Shown here in pieces: positions 1 through 9,728 of a DNA stretch of 11,936 nt. The stretch lies in assembly GCA_009602725.1 (NCBI GenBank), contig WELB01000066.1, positions 276,709 to 288,644 of the forward strand. Direction: 5' to 3'. The notes beneath the pieces were generated by a model that saw only the letters and a list, made by a program, of their open reading frames with translations, was not told where the DNA came from and made no database searches. Within the stretch, counting starts at the first letter, position 1. Every line of letters starts with the position of its first letter. The position numbers and the translations under genes were made by a program. This stretch comes from Spirogloea muscicola (lineage: Eukaryota > Streptophyta > Zygnematophyceae > Spirogloeales > Spirogloeaceae).

Positions 1-1
1 C

Positions 2-3000
2 ATGGAGGCGCCGTGCGGCGCCTGGGCATCGCCGCTGACGGCGGAGCGCGTCACGGGCGCGTCCCTGCGCCTGGTCGGTGCGGCGCTGGACACCGCCGGC
101 CGCCTCCTGTGGCTCGAGAGCCGCCCCACCGAGGCCGGGTCCGCCGCCGCCGCCTCCGCCTCTGCCGCAATCGCCGCCGCCGCCGCCGCCGCCGCTTCCG
201 CCACTCATCCGCCACCGTACTGAGCCAGCTCATTTGGCAATCCCCGCAATGGCCGCCGGCGCTGCCGCAGGCGCACTGTCCTGGTGCTGCAGCGCGAGGA
301 TGGCGGCCGCGAGGACGTGACGCCCGCCGGCTCGGACGTCCGCACGCTGGCGCACGAGTACGGCGGCGGCGCGCTCTGCGTCGCCGGCGACCTCGCCGTG
401 TACTCCAACTTCGCCGACCAGCGGCTCTACCGCCTCTCCATCTCCGGAGGTGAGAAAACCCTGGCCTTAGGGAGCTTCCTTCGCGAATTTACTTCACGGG
501 TTCGAATCCTAGGAATCTCCATTGCTATGTGGTTTCTGCTTGCCGGCTCGACATTGATACTGATCTCAAACAAACCTCCTTCTGGGACTTTTCATGAAAG
601 TTACATTCCTGAACTTTGTAAAAGACGTTCCAATTCTTTAGAATCGTTCTGATTGCCGAATGCCAAGGTAATTGTACATTTTATGTAAACAGAAGGCACA
701 TCTGTCATAGACTGAATTCAGTAATCTTGTCTACAAGCACTTTTATGATATCATTTTCACCTTCTTCTATCCTGCGGCAGACCGCACGCCAATCCCTGTG
801 ACGCCAGACGTGGGCGGCCGCCGGTTGAGATTTGCCGATGGCGCCGTTGTACCCGGCAGCCGCCGCCTCGTCTGCGTATGCGAAGGTTAGCCCACTTCTT
901 CGCCTGCTCCCGAGGGTCCTTTTCCCCAGCACTGAGAGGAACGGCAGTTGCACTCCTGCGCTCGATTGTGGGCAAGGGCATAGAGAAGTAGTGAGAGAGC
1001 GCGCGAAACGGGTCAGAGGGCGAGACACGATCCTGCTTATTAAGAGCTGAAGAGTTGCAGAAAATGTAGCCAGTTTCGGAGCGGCAACTTATACTCGCCT
1101 GTAAAGTCAACTCGTACATACTAAAGTTCCTTAATGAGCGACACAACTTTGATATACGCGTTTATACTTTAGAAAGCAAGATTTGAGTTCAACTGCATAT
1201 TGGAAGCCAGTTTGCTTTTACCTTTACGGAGAAGAAGCACCTCTGGCTTGGTGGCCGGCGCTTCTCCCCGCGTCACTTCTGCAGCCATGTGCAAATTTGG
1301 AAGCACAGACTGTCACATTGATTGCATGTCAATGCCTTTGCTGCTACTAGACACTGTGCAGAGCCTGCTCTGGGCCTCACAGCATGCGTCCTGCTTCTGG
1401 TTGTGCAGATCATCGAGCGGAGGGGCAGGAGGCAACAAACAGCATTGTTGCCGTGGACCTGGACAGCAGTGGCGATCAAGGTGAGTACCATTATGGTTCT
1501 AACCCAGAAGTCAGACTATGCTGCATCCCCACATCGTTGCTTCGAGGCTGACATATGTGACCTTCCTGGCATGATATACATAATGAAGCGAACACTGAGA
1601 AGCTTCGGTACCTCCAAGTCCTTGAGCTCAGTAATTACAAGAACGTGATCAGGACCACTTAAGAAGTACACCCCAAGCTACCAATGCTGCGGCTGGTGGG
1701 CGGTGGCGCAGAGCCCCAGATGCTGGTGGAGGGCAATGACTTCTATGCTGCACCGCGGCCAAGCTCCGACGGGCATCGCCTGGCATGGATTCAGTGGTCC
1801 CATCCCGCAATGCCCTGGGATCGCACTCAGCTTTGTGTCGCTGACATTGGCACTGGGTGAGTCTGTGCAGGGGCCGGACTATTCATAAGGATGGGTAGAC
1901 CTGCCTGTATTTGACTCACCTTGCGTAGAGGTGTCCCAAGCACTCGCACCCCAGCTTCTGTCATCTCAGACTGCATTTGAGCAGCAGTGCAGCTGAGGCT
2001 AAGCGACTGGCTTCGGCTTTATGCTGACTTGACATCGACCTTTGTGAGATAGCAAGATTGAGAACGTGAAGACTGTGGCGGCCAGCGGCAGCAGCAGTTT
2101 GATCCAGGCGCCCTGCGAGCCCGTCTGGTCACCCAGCGGTACCTTTTGAACATAAGCATTGATGGTCACTGAGCGTCAAGTCAGCTTTCAAGAGTGTTAA
2201 ACACGAATCATACCCCAGCTACTTAATGTGGTATATACTTTTCTCACATATTGTGATGGCAGTTGCTGAATATTGACCTTCGTCCTTCAAGCTAAGCATG
2301 CTGCACTCCTTGTGAACCCATGGCGGATCACTACATTGCAGGGCAGCTATTCTTTGTCTCCGATGCCACAAATGGCTTCTGGAATATCCACCATTGGGTA
2401 CACTCAGCCTGCAAGCCTCTCAAGCTTTGCTACTCTTCATTTGGTCTGCAGATTTGACATCATATTTCTACATGTATCCTAGTGCAGCAACTTGCTCTTC
2501 TCCAGATCCTTCAAGTCTTGAGTGAGTCCCGCCAATGCACACTGGGACATGTCCTATGCACCAGTGACCTACGTGCTACCCTAAGTTCTAAGTCCCTTGA
2601 AGAATCTAACAAGCACCATATTTGGCAGGTGGAGGAGGAGGGGAGGGTGGAGGCAATAACTGAGCTTGAGGCAGAGTTTACGACGCCTGCCTGGCTATTC
2701 GGGAATCGCCATTTCGTTTTCCTTCCTGGCAGCTCTTCGCACATCTTGTGCAGCTACAGGTTGACAGCTGTTAGATGCAGTTGTAGGTCCAATTCATGAG
2801 CTGCAGCGCTTTCTGGTAAGGTTGCAAGTGGTGTCAAAGCGCTGAGCAACTCTCGTTGCCACAAGTGAGCTTGATTGTTTGCAGGGATACTTGTAGTTGT
2901 GCAGGGTCACCATATTGCAGAATCAGTCATCAGAATCTGATGCAGGCCCTTTTGTTATCTGGGTTTCAGGTACCAGGGAGTTGCTCGCCTCGCCATCGTC

Positions 3001-6000
3001 AATGTGATGGACAAGAGCCTCAAGCAAGTTGCGACCCGCTTTACGGACCATTCTGGCATAGTGAGCATGCCTTTCCAAAGCACGGGGCCATAAGTGCAGT
3101 GCCTCCAGCATGCCTTATTGTACAGGCTGTGAACGCCATCTGACATTGGGGTGCAATCATCAATTTGCGGGTTGTGATGCATAATCTGGAGCAAGTAACA
3201 TGACTATACATGCGCGCTGAGCAATAAGGCCACGCTGTCAGGCTCTTAATTTCGGCTTGTACTCTTGCATTTCTTACAATCAACAATGTCATCAGATGAA
3301 AGCAGCAGGTCAAAGCAGCAGGAGGGGTATACATAAGGCCTCAACTGCAGGTGGCCCTCAGAGCTCATCCCTCTCTATGGGATGCATGTCAGCAGGTCAT
3401 TGGTGAAGGGCAGCTATACATGCTTGCCGGCAGCCCCACTGATAGCCCCTCCATTGTCAAGGTCTGCTGCCGTAAGAGCTTACAACTACAAACCCCTGTA
3501 TACGATTCTTCTCTAGCAGCTCATGCAAGTCCTCCCAGATGCATACAACACTTTTGAAAAGCCAAGTCAATAAGATGAGTATGATTGTCTGTCTCTTCTT
3601 CTGACAGTTTAGTGTGTTCGAGCAACTAGGCTGTCCTTACATCTTGCCAGCATGTCTGGGTAGCTTACCTGTCCTCACATAGAGCTGTCCTCTTTATATC
3701 AGATAGAGCTGGCAGACGACCTCAAGAGTGCGATGGCAGACGAAGTCATTTATTCGTCCAGCTCACTTGACATAGATGAGCTGAAGCCCTACATCAGCAT
3801 GCCAGAGATATTCCAGTTTCCAACAAAGATGCCTGGGCAAGTGGCACACGCGATCTTCTATCCTCCGCACAACAAGGACTTCGTCAAGCAGTCTGGGGAG
3901 CTTCCGCCTCTGCTCGTGAGATGTCATGGTGAGTGGTCTGCCTAATATTGTGACAGTAGGAGCCCTTCTTGTGTAGTATCAAAACCACATTTTACTTGAT
4001 TTGGTAAGACTTGTCATTGCGTCAACGTGCCCCGCTCAGTCATTCTTGCGACATGTTGATGTGTTCTCTTCTTCTTGTTGGAAGGTCTATGCTTACATAA
4101 GCACAAATGTCAATACAGGTGTAGGGTTTGCTAGTTCAGCAGGTGGAGGAGGTTCGCCTAAAGTCCACAATATATGCTCCTTAGAATTATTGTTCCTAAT
4201 ATGATGCAAGCATGGGAACTTACTGCCGCTCAGCATTATGCATGAGTTGTTACTTATCACTGGCAGTCTTATTTCAGGTGGACCGACCAGTGAAACAGGG
4301 ACCAGCTTGAAACTCTCAACCCAGTACTGGACCAGCCGAGGATGGGCTGTGGCGGATGTCAACTATGGTGGCAGCACAGGTCAAGCTGGCATGGCCTGTT
4401 TGCATATCTACATTTACTTCTGATGAGGAATTTCCTTATGATGCATCCATCCAAGGCATGTTGACTTTTTCGATGGACTAGCTTTTGGGTGTGGTTGATG
4501 AAATTTATGAGTCTGCTTGCTACTGTGTGCATGCAGGCTATGGAAGGGAGTACCGAGAGAGGCTGTACGGCAAATGGGGCATTGTGGATTTGGATGACTG
4601 CTGCAGCTGTGCTGAGAGTCTGGTGAGTCAAAGAGTCAAGCGAAAGCTCGCACCGTCGTATAACGTCCTTCCAGTCCAAAGTGTGATATCTATACAAGCT
4701 GTACAAATGGACAAGTGCGTTTGGAGATACACAATGTTTGTGGCCTCTGCTGGGTATCTCAGGCCGCAGCTGGGAAGGTGGATCCCAAAAGATTGGCAAT
4801 TGATGGAGGCTCAGCCGGTGGCTACACTACTCTGGCTGTTCTTGCATTCAGAAGCACCTTCAAAGCCGGATGCTCTTTCTATGGGGTCAGCTACCGCATT
4901 CCACTCCATCATAGGGGCCTTTATATTATTGTGTCTTCTCTAAGATACACATGCTGGACCATCAATTGCTCACGTCCAAACTTCTTGTCAGGTGTCTTTT
5001 CATATAGGAGATGAAGTTTGCCTGGGACAGTATTGTGTCCTTGTTCTGGACCTCTAGCGCAAGCTAAGCTTCAATACGGGAAGCTTCCGCTGTAGCCAAT
5101 AATCTGCAGTGTCACCTCTATAACTTTCCTTATTGTATTGTGCAGGTGGCAGATCTGATGCTACTGGCGCAACAGACACACAAGTTCGAGTCACGCTATC
5201 TGGATCAGCTCCTTGGTATCACCTTCACTGCCACTTGAGCCACCACCTACTGGACAGAGGACTTAAAGGAAGAGATGTCCAATATGATTTTGGTTGCTGC
5301 CATGATAGTAGTGTGGGCTGATTGTGTAGCATGAACTGTGGATATCAAGTCCTCGCATGTCTTGCCTGAGCAGGGCCAGTGGACACGGCTGCCCAAGTCT
5401 ACCACGACCGATCTCCCCTCTTCCATGCCAATAGAATCTCATGTCCTGTGATACTGTTTCAAGGGCTTGAAGACGAGGTAAGTGAACAGAGTACCTTTAA
5501 TTATTACTTCCGCTTGTATTAGTATCTTGTGGACCTGCATGTTGTCAGGTGATAGCATAAAATTTGTCTTCACAGCTTTCACGTGTTTGGATATACGTGA
5601 TGCTTCTTCATATGCGATAAGCTGAGAATGGTAATTCTTGTGCTAGGAGATCGATCACCCTGTGCTTGGCTTTTCAGGAGTAGATATGGCTAAGATGCAG
5701 GGTAGCTTTGATGAATGGGTACCCTGTCTTACCCATAGCTTGATTCTCAGGTAGTTCCACCCAATCAGGCAGAGATGATGTATAAAGCCATCAAGGCAAA
5801 CGGCATTCCAACTGCTCTTGTTGAGTACGAAGGCGAGCAGCATGGCTTCAGGAAGGTGATTGCACGCAATTCTAACTTAAGTTTCCTCTTGCTGGCCGGC
5901 CCCTCATCTGTCCGCAAGGCAGCTACATGCATGAATAAAGGTACAGGAGTCGCAGAGGATGAGACAAACGGCACCCTTGCACATTGTGCTGTGCAGGCTG

Positions 6001-6113
6001 AGAACCAGAAGAACACGTTGGAGCAGGAGATGCTCTTCTTTGCAAGAGTCTTGGGTGGCTTCTTACCTGCGGACCCCATCAAGCCTATCTACATTGACAA
6101 TTTTGATCCCTGA
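2..6113 (+). CDS. S9-family serine peptidase / acylaminoacyl-peptidase-like hydrolase, 18 exons
   Basis: Exons: 2-138, 271-449, 781-885, 1409-1480, 1712-1856, 2053-2138, 2342-2397, 2629-2759, 2970-3060, 3396-3461, 3703-3928, 4278-4379, 4537-4622, 4763-4885, 5146-5215, 5374-5477, 5751-5855, 5997-6113. They join in frame to 666 codons plus TGA, and every junction is GT-AG. Residues are numbered from the ATG at 2. About 1-400 aligns with the beta-propeller half of plant S9 proteins (e.g. [33 protein letters not shown]). About 410-666 is the alpha/beta-hydrolase half: HGGP 431-434, nucleophile Ser511 in GGSAGGY, Asp592 in GLEDE, His624 in EGEQHGF. The family removes N-terminal or acylated residues from short peptides. 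Substrate and compartment are not visible here. The start is uncertain: the window opens one base before this ATG, and plastid homologues carry an upstream transit peptide. The C-terminus (IYIDNFDP) looks natural. Confidence 0.93.
139..270 (+). other. Intron 1 of the S9 peptidase gene, GC-rich with trinucleotide runs
   Basis: Reading exon 1 straight on gives a poly-Ala run and then an in-frame TGA at 221-223. Removing 139-270 (donor GTCCGC, acceptor CCGCAG) joins PTEAG to RTVLVLQRE, matching the continuous motif of the family. The intron is 132 nt, the shortest in the gene, and the only one built mainly of CCG/GCC units. Confidence 0.85.
140..202 (+). repeat. (CCG)n / (GCC)n low-complexity run
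   Basis: An imperfect CCG/GCC microsatellite, with short TCC, TCT and GCAAT interruptions, fills the first half of intron 1. In one frame it would encode poly-Ala, which could mislead a gene predictor into extending exon 1. Confidence 0.9.
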
Positions 6114-7376
6114 CCTCCAAGGTCTGAGGGTTAATCTCAGTGCTAAGCTCATGGGAAGATTGAGCTACATAGTCTAGTGAGAATTGGCTTGTGATATTAC
6201 TGTTGAGCATGGGGACACGAACGCTCCCATCTCAATATGGCCTTCAGCAAATAGTGATGATTATACTCTCTGTGATTACATCGTGGCAAATGCAACATCC
6301 TAGAACGTGGGACAGCTACTCCTGCAATCTAAATGGAAAATTCCAGCTCTGCAGTGCGCACTCATCACATGGCATTTGACACGCGGCACAAGCCTGTGCC
6401 TCATACTGAAGTGAAATGACCTTGATTAGAGCTCCATCCACTTGTATGCTTACCTAATGGAGCCAGCACTATGCTCTAGATTGCTTAATTTACATCTCTT
6501 TTGCATGAGCTATTTTGACTTGATTCACTGTGTGCTTCAGCGCTTTCTCTAGCCCCTTCGAGCTTTGTTCATTCGCTTCCTGGGCTGGCCTCTCAAAGCC
6601 ATTACCCACTAATGAAAGTGTCTCTCATCTATATTGACGAGGCACGTCACCTTCGGAAGCAATATGATCTCCCCTGACTTGCTGTTGTCTGTTGGACTGT
6701 CACTAGTCTCCTTGACCTATCATACATCACGTCAGCCGCACCCTTGCATTGTGGTGCATCGGTGACCCTTCTGAGCCAGTGCTTTATGATCTACAGTGTC
6801 CTGCCACAGGTGATAGACCACTTGCCATGCAGTCTGCCCTTCGCTGCATGGCAAACAGCCTGCTGCTGAGGTAATTCTAATCTTGTGAGTTCGCAAATCA
6901 CCAAGCAGATACTTCTCACAACTTTCGACTTTGTAGTGCAAGATCCGCTATTCGCACGAAAGGCAACTGCTGACCGCATGACCCAAGCGTTTGCTTACTT
7001 ATTAACTCGCAAGTATGGTGCTCTCTGATGCAGAGTCTTTCGTCTTAAGGATGGGCTGGTCACCAGATGCTCCATACTACTCGACAGATGCTCATTAGTG
7101 GAGAGTGTAGTCCAGTTCTAAGAAAGAAGATCGCAGGATTCCAGACTAAAGGTTTTACAATTAGAGACAGCAGATTGTGAGATGTACAAACGAGTAGGTG
7201 TGATTTGCATGTCCAGGCGATTAAGACATTGAAATTTTACCTCTACTTGGAACATCTGTTTTATCAGCTTGGCTGCACCCAAAGGCAAGAGGAGGAAGAC
7301 AATTCCAGTAGAGGCTGTGATTGGCCAGCCCAGAAAGGCAAGGCAGTGGATGAGCTTGACTTGATTGTCCATACAT

Positions 7377-7408
7377 GTGATCCGCTACACGTCCTTCATG
7401 TGGACCAC
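7377..7408 (+). repeat. Diverged direct repeat, copy 1 (32 bp)
   Basis: It begins GTGATCCGCTACACG and ends ATGTGGACCAC. It matches 7481-7512 at 28 of 32 positions, without gaps, counted by eye. The two copies start 104 bp apart. The GGACCACG at 7402-7409 in its tail is also inverted at 7426-7433. Confidence 0.8.
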
Positions 7409-7433
7409 GAGCATTGTGATGCGGACGTGGTCC
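7402..7433. repeat. Short inverted repeat (8-bp arms, 16-bp loop)
   Basis: GGACCACG at 7402-7409 and CGTGGTCC at 7426-7433 are exact reverse complements. The left arm overlaps the end of direct-repeat copy 1. It could form a small hairpin; no function is evident. Confidence 0.6.
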
Positions 7434-7480
7434 GACCAACTTATGTCCCCTTGTTGATGCTTCCTCGCAGCCATTCCATT

Positions 7481-7512
7481 GTGATCCTTTACACGTCCAT
7501 AATGTGGACCAC
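7481..7512 (+). repeat. Diverged direct repeat, copy 2 (32 bp)
   Basis: It begins GTGATCCTTTACACG and ends ATGTGGACCAC, differing from copy 1 (7377-7408) at four positions grouped in two places. This suggests an old local duplication or degenerate minisatellite units. Confidence 0.8.
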
Positions 7513-8070
7513 ACGTGTTTTGATGTGACTGATAGCAACGAATGGTCTCTTGCTTGGGCTTCCTCGTGAACACTCGTAATTACCTCACTTGTCACTCCGC
7601 TCGCTGGCCCTTCTCAGCCGGCGGCCTCTACTGCGGAAGAGAACTCTCACTCTGCCAAGCTCTAGAATTTGACATAGCGACCCGTTTCTGAATGCTACAA
7701 AGTCTAACCTGCGGCGGATGTAGACGGAATACTGGCAACCCATTCGCATTAGACAGTTACACATCTGCGTGATTTACGCTTGCCCGCCCTACGAAACATT
7801 GTCGATTCACTCTGGATCAGCCTTCCACAGCCTTCGCCCACTGTGAAAAGCTTCCTTCTCTCATTGAACGGTGATCGTAGCGCACAATTTGCTCTAGTTG
7901 CGGCGCCGGCCTCGAGCTGCGCTGAAGGGCCGCCATGCGACGGCCTCGGACGTCCAGCATGGCCACTGGGAAGCCCGCCCCGACCATCAGCCCGAGCTCG
8001 ATGACCATGGGCTCTCGGGCGCCATGGAGCTCCTCGAGCTCGTCGCCCAGCAGGCGAGCGGCCCGCCGAC

Positions 8071-8082
8071 GTGGGCGCCCAC
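8071..8082. repeat. 12-bp perfect palindrome GTGGGCGCCCAC, copy 1
   Basis: It equals its own reverse complement. The 14-base string GTGGGCGCCCACCT recurs at 8201-8214, 130 bp downstream. A one-base-shorter relative, GTGGGCGCCAC, occurs at 8459-8469 inside exon 1 of the LC8 gene. Confidence 0.8.
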
Positions 8083-8092
8083 CTCACGTCGG

Positions 8093-8108
8093 CCTGCATG
8101 CATGCAGG
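8093..8108. repeat. 16-bp perfect palindrome CCTGCATGCATGCAGG
   Basis: The whole 16-mer is self-complementary and lies 10 bp after the first 12-bp palindrome. It could be a site for a dimeric DNA-binding protein, or chance in a short alternating tract. Binding is not shown by sequence alone. Confidence 0.75.
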
Positions 8109-8200
8109 GTCAGCTCGTCCGCCATGGCGCCTCCGCCCGCCCTCGCGAGGCCACCATGGCTCTCGTCTCTCGTGCCCGCGCTGCCGCTTCGCGAGCGTCC

Positions 8201-8212
8201 GTGGGCGCCCAC
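8201..8212. repeat. 12-bp perfect palindrome GTGGGCGCCCAC, copy 2
   Basis: Second exact copy of the palindrome at 8071-8082, about 225 bp upstream of the LC8 start codon. The spacing between copies is 130 bp. Confidence 0.8.
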
Positions 8213-8283
8213 CTGCGCTGGTGGGCTCCGGGCTCGGGGCTTCTCGCAGCTGCGGTCGCGGCGGCCATGGCGCTGTGCTGCGC

Positions 8284-8307
8284 TGCGGCGGCGGCGGCGG
8301 CGGCGGA
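8284..8307 (+). repeat. (CGG)n microsatellite
   Basis: About eight tandem CGG/GCG units lie at the right edge of the island, about 130 bp before the LC8 start codon. Similar trinucleotide runs occur in intron 1 of the S9 gene and in exon 1 of the transaldolase-like gene. Confidence 0.85.
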
Positions 8308-8437
8308 CTAGCTGCAGCGTCCTGCCAGGCTGCATAAGAGGCCGGAGTGCGAGGGCCCGACGACGTCCTGCGTGACAGTGAAGTTCTGTTGGTGGCAGTG
8401 GACGTGGGGCTCCTTGCGCTGGCCTTGGAGGGCCAGC

Positions 8438-9184
8438 ATGCTGGAAGGCAAGGCGGTGGTGGGCGCCACGGACATGCCGCCGGAGATGCAGCGCCGCTGC
8501 CTGCGGCTCGCGTCCGAGGCGCTGGACGAGGCTCGCGACGTGACCGAGTGCAAGCGGATGGCGTCGTACATGCGATCTGTAAGCTCCGCAGCTCTGCACA
8601 ACCGCCGCATGTCTGAACCAATGCAAATTTATGTCTTAATATGTGTGTGCTCGGTCGTGTACCCGCTAGCAGGTTGTTTGTTGCCTCTTTCCACTGAGCA
8701 GTAGGTACATCCTGTTGCTACACACTTGAGCTGCAAGCATCACAAGTTGCCCACCTGGCTTGCTATGGTTGAGATCGACAATCTTGATATTAGTAAGACT
8801 GAAGTGTACAATTTGGAGTTTAGGACTGATATCTCACTGAAGGATTCAGGACCTCATTGGTACAGTCTTGCAGTCATAGCTGAGTAACAACCTCCTGCTT
8901 TGTTGCTTCCAGAATAGTCCACAAAAGAACAACACATGTCGGCAGGTACTTGAAAGTATCTTACTACCTTGCTTGCTCACTCCCGACTCCTGGTGTTATG
9001 GAGCTGTTCGAAGCACCTGCAGCACCTTGATGCGTGCTACGGCAGAGGCTGGCAGATCGTGGTGGGGGCCAACTTTGGTTGCTATGTCACGCACGCTGCC
9101 GCCACCTTCATCTTCTTCTCCATTGGCCAACTAGCGTTCCTCATCTTCAAGGTCGGCCCAAGTCAGCCTCCTGGCATTGCTTAG
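8438..9184 (+). CDS. LC8: Dynein light chain, LC8 type (two exons)
   Basis: Exons 8438-8578 and 9023-9184 join in phase 0 to a 100-residue protein; the 444-nt intron has donor GTAAGC and acceptor TGCAG. The N-terminus MLEGKAVVGATDMP is the plant form of the LC8 start, and no earlier in-frame ATG exists back to the preceding stop. Exon 2 carries the core beta-strand signature: YGRGWQIVVG, NFGCYVTH, FIFFSIGQLAFLIFK. LC8 is a small homodimer that binds short linear motifs. It acts in cytoplasmic and axonemal dynein where these exist and as a general dimerisation hub elsewhere, including in plants that lack dynein. Most family members stop one to a few residues after FK. Here the frame reads on through VGPSQPPGIA to TAG. 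Alternatively, GTCGGC at 9152 is a donor to the acceptor ending 9335, giving FK-D-stop. Confidence 0.92.
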
Positions 9185-9728
9185 CCTACACACGCCTTCT
9201 AGGCCCACCACGACATAAGGCAGAAGGTGCAACGAGCTGCGCCAGCAGCTGCTGACCGGCACGTTCCATGTTGATGCGCTAACCCATCGTATGACTACAT
9301 CAAGAAAACTTGCAGGTCACTGTGCTACTTTGCAGGACTAGGTCTAGCTGGCAAATAGATCATGTTCCGCCTGGATTGTCATCATTCCATGATAGGCCGC
9401 TTCTATGGACAAGCGTCAAGTAGCACACCATCTCTTAGTTTGCCAAAGACATGTACGTCTTTGAAGATCTTGGCAGTGTGTAGAAAAGCATTGAGGCCAA
9501 CACAGGGTAGCGATGCTTGTGAGGACAAAAACTTCCTTGTACATGCACTTGTGACCTCTGGAAGTAACACTCAAATGTATAAACTCACATGCAAAATTGT
9601 AACAATCAAGTCATTCCTGGCTCTTCCTTTGACATGGAATGAAGCAGTGTGCTTTCACACTGCCACCTCGACGGTGACCTTGAGCAATGAACTTTACTGT
9701 AAGAACAGCAGAGCAGGACAATCTACGC
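9185..9728. other. Convergent intergenic region (3' UTRs of LC8 and transaldolase-like genes)
   Basis: These 544 bp separate the two stop codons of converging genes, so both transcripts should end here. TGTAA, the usual green-algal polyadenylation signal, appears on the plus strand at 9598-9602 and 9698-9702; both lie far from the LC8 stop. I saw no TTACA (the minus-strand equivalent) for the opposite gene. The open frame at 9362-9880 runs antisense into the last exon of the minus-strand gene and has no recognisable content. Confidence 0.6.

Larger units (their letters stand above)
6114..7889. other. Intergenic region without a defensible gene
   Basis: This 1.8 kb lies between the S9 stop codon and the GC-rich island before the dynein light chain gene. 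It should hold the S9 3' UTR at its left end. No exon chain with a recognisable family could be built on either strand. Isolated stretches look mildly protein-like: on the minus strand a hydrophobic stretch at about 7345-7250 followed by GAG|GTAAAA, and on the plus strand a Lys/Arg-rich tail at 7268-7364 behind a good acceptor (TTTTATCAG). They overlap in antisense and cannot both be real. I saw no clear polyadenylation signal. Confidence 0.6.
7890..8437. promoter_or_regulatory. GC-rich island upstream of the LC8 gene; presumed promoter/5' region
   Basis: Base composition changes sharply at about 7890 from mixed sequence to strongly GC-rich, and the island runs directly into the GC-rich first exon of the dynein light chain gene. 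It contains two copies of a 12-bp palindrome, a 16-bp palindrome, many CCATGG sites and a CGG run. The simplest reading is promoter plus 5' UTR. Open frames exist on both strands because GC-rich DNA has few stops, and none resembles a family I know. A divergent gene or an extra upstream exon cannot be excluded. Confidence 0.45.

Noticed and set aside
499-509. GGTTCGAATCC, an exact B-box/T-loop consensus, in intron 2 of the S9 gene
   Set aside because: The flanking bases form only three T-stem pairs, and no matching acceptor stem, D arm or anticodon arm was found upstream.
757-1146. 129-residue minus-strand open frame
   Set aside because: Antisense to exon 3 and intron 3 of the S9 gene, with no similarity I recognise.
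4415-4505. TGATGA motifs resembling box C of a snoRNA in intron 12 of the S9 gene
   Set aside because: No box D (CTGA) at a suitable distance and no terminal stem.
4485-4943. 152-residue plus-strand open frame across the S9 gene
   Set aside because: It only contains exon 13 in the true frame and then reads through intron sequence and out of frame through exon 14.
7749-8621. 290-residue minus-strand open frame
   Set aside because: It is Arg/Pro/Ala-rich with no recognisable domain, covers the LC8 first exon in antisense, and is expected from few stop codons in GC-rich DNA.
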